Source: JAAXTX01 sp037139695 (GTDB lineage: Bacteria > Patescibacteriota > Minisyncoccia > Moranbacterales > UBA1568). Taken from it: a stretch of 8,144 nt of DNA. Of this stretch, positions 6,096 to 8,144 are shown one piece after another (positions within the stretch are counted from its first letter, which is position 1; every line of letters begins with the position of its first letter). A program made the translations under genes and the position numbers. Where the stretch lies: NCBI GenBank assembly GCA_037139695.1, contig JBAXFX010000055.1, positions 1 to 8,144 on the forward strand. Direction: 5' to 3'. The notes below the pieces were generated by a model. That model was not told the DNA's origin. It saw only the letters and a list, made by a program, of their open reading frames with translations, and did no database searches.

Positions 6096-6533
6096 TGTTA
6101 TCTCGTCAGGTCTCGATTCTTCCCTTCTCATATTATTTTTTGCAGATACCATCCGACCAATCATTATGCCTGATAATGTCTTTTCGATTTCGGTCTCGAG
6201 CCTTCGTAGTACGTCGTTCGTCTGACAGTGGGAAGGGAAATTACAGGGAAGGGTGCCTTTGCCGCCTGGGGAAGAGAAGGTCCGTACCGGTCCATCAAGT
6301 GATTTGAGGATGTCCCAGACCGAGACGTCTTTACGGGACAGTGTATAGCCACCTTCGACGCCCTTGGTCGATTCGACGATGTCGGACTTTCTCAGTTTCT
6401 GCAGGATCTTCTCGAGGAAGTCCTCGGGGATATGTTCCCGCTGTGCAAGCTCGCGAGCTGAAATCGGCCCAGCCGCTTCCGCGAGGCTGACCGCTGCTCT
6501 GAGGCCGTAGTACGCCTTTTTTGAGATTTTCAT
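6075..6533 (-). CDS. Rrf2-family Fe-S responsive transcriptional regulator
   Basis: The 152-residue protein opens with MKISKKAYYGLRAAVSLAE, a standard Rrf2 start. A winged helix-turn-helix follows (about 25-67: ISARELAQREHIPEDFLEKI, then KGVEGGYTLSR with the wing GG), and then DVSVWDILKSLDGPV. The cluster loop holds only two cysteines, C97 and C103 (CNFPSHC). IscR-like members have three, and the first one is missing here. H34 and H102 are possible substitute ligands (inference). The last 20 or so residues, ending TSARSPA, run through hairpin-repeat DNA. It is the first gene of the operon, and its promoter carries an IscR/Rrf2-like operator. It is therefore most likely a cluster-sensing repressor of suf and of itself. 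It could be called IscR- or SufR-like, but no symbol is safe. Confidence 0.92.
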   Translation of the reverse strand: MKISKKAYYGLRAAVSLAEAAGPISARELAQREHIPEDFLEKILQKLRKSDIVESTKGVEGGYTLSRKDVSVWDILKSLDGPVRTFSSPGGKGTLPCNFPSHCQTNDVLRRLETEIEKTLSGIMIGRMVSAKNNMRREESRPDEITSARSPA

Positions 6534-6550
6534 CCCCGTTTCTCTAATAT

Positions 6551-6565
6551 GGACTATTTCAGTCC
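6551..6565. promoter_or_regulatory. Probable Rrf2 operator (GGACT-N5-AGTCC)
   Basis: A perfect inverted repeat GGACT-ATTTC-AGTCC lies 17 bp upstream of the regulator start. On the minus strand it reads GGACTGAAATAGTCC. This matches the core of the E. coli IscR type-1 consensus (GACT-R-WWW-Y-AGTC) at every position; the outer bases match poorly. It covers the expected transcription start just after the -10 box, so bound protein would block initiation. Confidence 0.75.
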
Positions 6566-6566
6566 T

Positions 6567-6595
6567 ATTTAAGCATATGGCCTGAAAAATGTAAA
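6567..6595 (-). promoter_or_regulatory. Sigma70-like promoter of the suf operon
   Basis: On the minus strand, -35 TTTACA (6590-6595) and -10 TTAAAT (6567-6572) are separated by exactly 17 bp. They match the consensus at 5/6 and 4/6 positions. The -10 ends 33 bp before the regulator ATG at 6533, giving a short leader. The inverted repeat 6551-6565 begins one base downstream of the -10. Confidence 0.65.
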
Positions 6596-6647
6596 GAAAG
6601 ACCCGTGGCTGTTTTGTCGCAGGTGTTTAGTGATAACCTTTGCTTAA

Positions 6648-6836
6648 GAATTAGTCGAATCATTCGTGAAGCAGAAGGTGCTCCCCGAAGAGCTCCGATT
6701 CGAGTCGGACCTCCTGGTCACGGGGGACCGGCTGATGTTGGTGTCGTTCGAGAACCTCGTTGCGGTCATCATTACCGACCGTGCGATCGCCGACATGCAA
6801 CGTCGATTCCTGAAGTTCATCTGGAAACGGGTGTAG
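6648..6836 (+). pseudogene. C-terminal fragment of a TrmB-like regulator
   Basis: An open frame of 62 codons after a TAA (6645-6647) and ending with TAG (6834-6836). A GTG at 6666 could give 56 residues. The translation includes VLPEELRFESDLLVTGDRLM, then LVSFENLVAVIITDRAIADM and QRRFLKFIWKRV. From memory this resembles the C-terminal end of long TrmB-like helix-turn-helix regulators common in Patescibacteria (GDKVA-ISF...GVIIE...IA-TM...F...W). No HTH region precedes it, so I read it as the remnant of a deleted gene. A genuine small protein is less likely. It lies directly upstream of, and divergent from, the suf promoter. Confidence 0.55.
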
Positions 6837-6846
6837 CGGTTTCGCG

Positions 6847-6874
6847 GTAGAGGCGGGGCATACCCCGCCTCTAC
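6847..6874. repeat. Perfect 12-bp GC-rich hairpin before dus
   Basis: GTAGAGGCGGGG (6847-6858) pairs perfectly with CCCCGCCTCTAC (6863-6874), loop CATA. It lies 10 bp after the TrmB-like fragment's stop and 40 bp before dus. On the plus strand it is followed by T-rich but interrupted sequence (GGTTCTTGCTTCTTTCTC). It may be a weak terminator or a REP-like dispersed repeat. Confidence 0.8.
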
Positions 6875-6914
6875 GGTTCTTGCTTCTTTCTCATCGGGAA
6901 GATACCATTCCTTC

Positions 6915-7919
6915 ATGGAAACGAATTTTTGGAAACAACTGAAGAAACCGTTTTTCGCGCTTGCGCCGATGGACGACGTGACGGATTTTCCGTTCCGGAC
7001 CATGCTCGCGCGGCACGGCAAGTCGGATGTGATGTGGACCGAGTTCGTGTCCGCGGACGGATTGATGCATCCGGATGGCCTGAAAGCCCTTTTGCCGAAG
7101 CTCGAATACGATGGAGAGACCGAGCGTCCTATCGTGGCACAGCTTTTTTCCGCGTCGCCTGAGAAGATACGTCAGGCGGCGTATCTGATCGCGGACCTCG
7201 GGTTCGATGGGGTGGATATCAATATGGGATGCCCCGACCGGGCAGTCAATAAGCAAGGCGCGGGAGCGGCACTCATCAAAGATCCGACGCTTGCCAAGGA
7301 GATGATTATCGCGGCGAAAGAAGGCGTCGCTTCGCATCACCGGCCGATTCCGGTTTCGGTAAAAACACGCATCGGATGGAACCAAGATGAGCTCGAAACC
7401 TGGCTTCCGGAACTGCTCTCGACGAATCCCGCGGCTATCACGGTACACGCGCGGACACGCAAGGAAATGTCGCTCGTGCCGGCGCGCTGGGACCGTATCA
7501 CCCGTGCGGTCGAGATCGCGAAGGGGAGCGGAGTGCTCATCATCGGTAATGGTGACGTAGCAGACCTTTCCGACGGCCGTGTGAAGGCGAAAGAAACCGG
7601 CGCGGACGGAATCATGATCGGTCGGGCGAGCCTGGGGAACCCGTGGGTGTTCAATGCACGCAAGAAGAAGATCAGTGTGGAAGAAAAACTCCTCGCGCTT
7701 GTCGAGCATTCCAAACTCTTCGAACAGTTCTACGGCGAGGGCCACCGTTTCGAAATCATGCGCAAGCATTACAAGGCATACGCCACCGGTTTCTCAGGCG
7801 CCAAACCGCTCCGCTTCGCACTCATGGAATCCAAAAACGCCGCCGACACGGAACGGATCGTAGCGGAGTTTCTCTTGTCGGTAGGAGTGAGTGTTACGGA
7901 CCTGATTCGCCTGAAGTGA
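6915..7919 (+). CDS. dus: tRNA-dihydrouridine synthase (Dus family)
   Basis: The 334-residue FMN enzyme reduces uridine to dihydrouridine in tRNA D-loops (or nearby positions) using NADPH. Motifs: ALAPMDDVTDFPFR (15-28) at the start of the TIM barrel, the catalytic cysteine C106 in DINMGCPDRAVNKQGAG, K150 in SVKTRIGW, H178 in ITVHARTR, GNGDV (211-215), and the FMN phosphate-binding GRASLGNPW (236-244). The C-terminal helical RNA-binding part with MRKHYKAYATGF is complete. The length is normal for Dus. Which uridine it modifies cannot be told from these motifs. It is transcribed away from the suf operon with no visible functional link. GGGAAG lies 13 nt before the ATG, rather far for a ribosome binding site. 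Confidence 0.95.
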   Translation: METNFWKQLKKPFFALAPMDDVTDFPFRTMLARHGKSDVMWTEFVSADGLMHPDGLKALLPKLEYDGETERPIVAQLFSASPEKIRQAAYLIADLGFDGVDINMGCPDRAVNKQGAGAALIKDPTLAKEMIIAAKEGVASHHRPIPVSVKTRIGWNQDELETWLPELLSTNPAAITVHARTRKEMSLVPARWDRITRAVEIAKGSGVLIIGNGDVADLSDGRVKAKETGADGIMIGRASLGNPWVFNARKKKISVEEKLLALVEHSKLFEQFYGEGHRFEIMRKHYKAYATGFSGAKPLRFALMESKNAADTERIVAEFLLSVGVSVTDLIRLK

Positions 7920-7921
7920 GG

Positions 7922-7948
7922 TAATATATCTGAAAATGCCATATATTA
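7922..7948. terminator. AT-rich inverted repeat between dus and the transposase remnant
   Basis: TAATATAT (7922-7929) and ATATATTA (7941-7948) form an 8-bp stem with an 11-nt loop, three bases after the dus stop. It lies between convergent reading frames, so it could end transcription from both sides. The stem is weak and lacks a T-run. It could also mark the end of the mobile element. Confidence 0.35.
7928..7938 (+). repeat. Left copy of an 11-bp direct repeat
   Basis: ATCTGAAAATG occurs here and again at 8128-8138, exactly 200 bp apart. The pair brackets the transposase remnant and its hairpin. Confidence 0.6.
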
Positions 7949-7952
7949 GGGC

Positions 7953-8105
7953 CTACATTCTAGCTTGAAGTGCAATCGCCTTCCCTTCCACGAAGACCTC
8001 GTGCGGAGTAAGATAGCCGAGACGTTTTCTTGGTCGATGGTTGATTAGATGAACCGCCCGGTCGACGTCCTTTTGACTCAGTGTAGCAAACTTCATTCGT
8101 AAGAT
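7953..8105 (-). pseudogene. IS30-family transposase, C-terminal remnant
   Basis: On the minus strand the frame ending at TAG (7953-7955) reads FATLSQKDVDRAVHLINHRP, then RKRLGYLTPHEVF and a short tail (VEGKAIALQARM). This is the well-conserved C-terminus of IS30 transposases (L-NRPRKRLGY-TP-EVF), which follows the catalytic Glu. Upstream (8106-8144) no frame shows the expected segment with the catalytic Glu and FPKG. Instead there is a hairpin and unrelated sequence. The frame stays open to the window edge, but the homology ends at about 8105. The gene is therefore most likely broken. The window edge prevents seeing whether the rest lies further right. Confidence 0.8.
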
Positions 8106-8106
8106 A

Positions 8107-8127
8107 CCTCGGGGCTCTGCCCCGAGG
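8107..8127. repeat. 9-bp/3-nt hairpin at the transposase break point
   Basis: CCTCGGGGC (8107-8115) pairs perfectly with GCCCCGAGG (8119-8127), loop TCT. It sits exactly where similarity to IS30 transposase ends. The stem and loop sizes match the operon-gap hairpins, but the sequence differs. Confidence 0.8.
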
Positions 8128-8138
8128 ATCTGAAAATG
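8128..8138 (+). repeat. Right copy of the 11-bp direct repeat
   Basis: ATCTGAAAATG, identical to 7928-7938, directly abuts the hairpin 8107-8127. The next bases (GAATGG) differ from those after the left copy (CCATAT). Confidence 0.6.
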
Positions 8139-8144
8139 GAATGG

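Noticed and set aside
6891..7769. Minus-strand 292-codon open frame over dus
   Set aside because: Antisense shadow of dus; His/Arg-rich and without motifs.
758..7919. UGA recoding as in Gracilibacteria/SR1
   Set aside because: UGA ends sufU, rrf2 and dus at the expected protein ends, and no in-frame UGA is needed in any gene.

Overview
The window holds one SUF iron-sulfur cluster assembly operon on the minus strand, followed at the right by a plus-strand tRNA-dihydrouridine synthase gene and a broken IS30-type transposase. In transcription order (right to left) the operon reads: Rrf2-family regulator (6075-6533), sufC (5137-5868), sufB (3634-5016), a short sufD (2757-3422), sufS (1279-2487), a short sufU (758-1138), a single-cluster [4Fe-4S] ferredoxin (486-725) and sufT/MIP18 (82-399). 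A sigma70-like promoter (TTTACA-17-TTAAAT) lies just upstream of the regulator. A GGACT-5-AGTCC inverted repeat, matching the core of the IscR/Rrf2 type-1 site, sits directly over the expected transcription start. The regulator therefore probably represses its own operon.

How the genes work together (family knowledge applied to this sequence): SufS takes sulfur from cysteine, SufU receives the persulfide, and the SufB-SufC-SufD scaffold builds the cluster using SufC ATPase activity. The ferredoxin could supply electrons, and SufT is a maturation factor. No sufA, sufE or iscA homolog is present in the window.

The organism is not named by the sequence. Several features together suggest a Candidate Phyla Radiation (Patescibacteria) genome or a similarly reduced, uncultured bacterium: minimal SufD and SufU, gaps full of C/G-rich hairpins and AGTAG-type simple repeats, and no clear Shine-Dalgarno sites before most genes. 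This is inference. UGA is used as a stop (sufU, rrf2, dus), so the UGA=Gly code of Gracilibacteria/SR1 does not apply.

Between the regulator and dus (6534-6914) are the operon promoter, a 56-63 codon fragment resembling the C-terminus of TrmB-like regulators, and a perfect 12-bp hairpin. The gaps inside the operon are long (up to about 270 bp) and filled with short hairpins, often 9-bp stems with 3-nt loops. These repeats reach into genes: the last codons and stops of sufC, sufD and rrf2 lie in repeat sequence. The right end (7922-8144) has the C-terminal 47 or so codons of an IS30-family transposase. Its homology stops at another 9-bp/3-nt hairpin, and an 11-bp direct repeat flanks the remnant. 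I see no wholly new gene system; the unusual points are the reduced SufD and SufU, the regulator's incomplete cysteine set, and repeat invasion of an essential operon.
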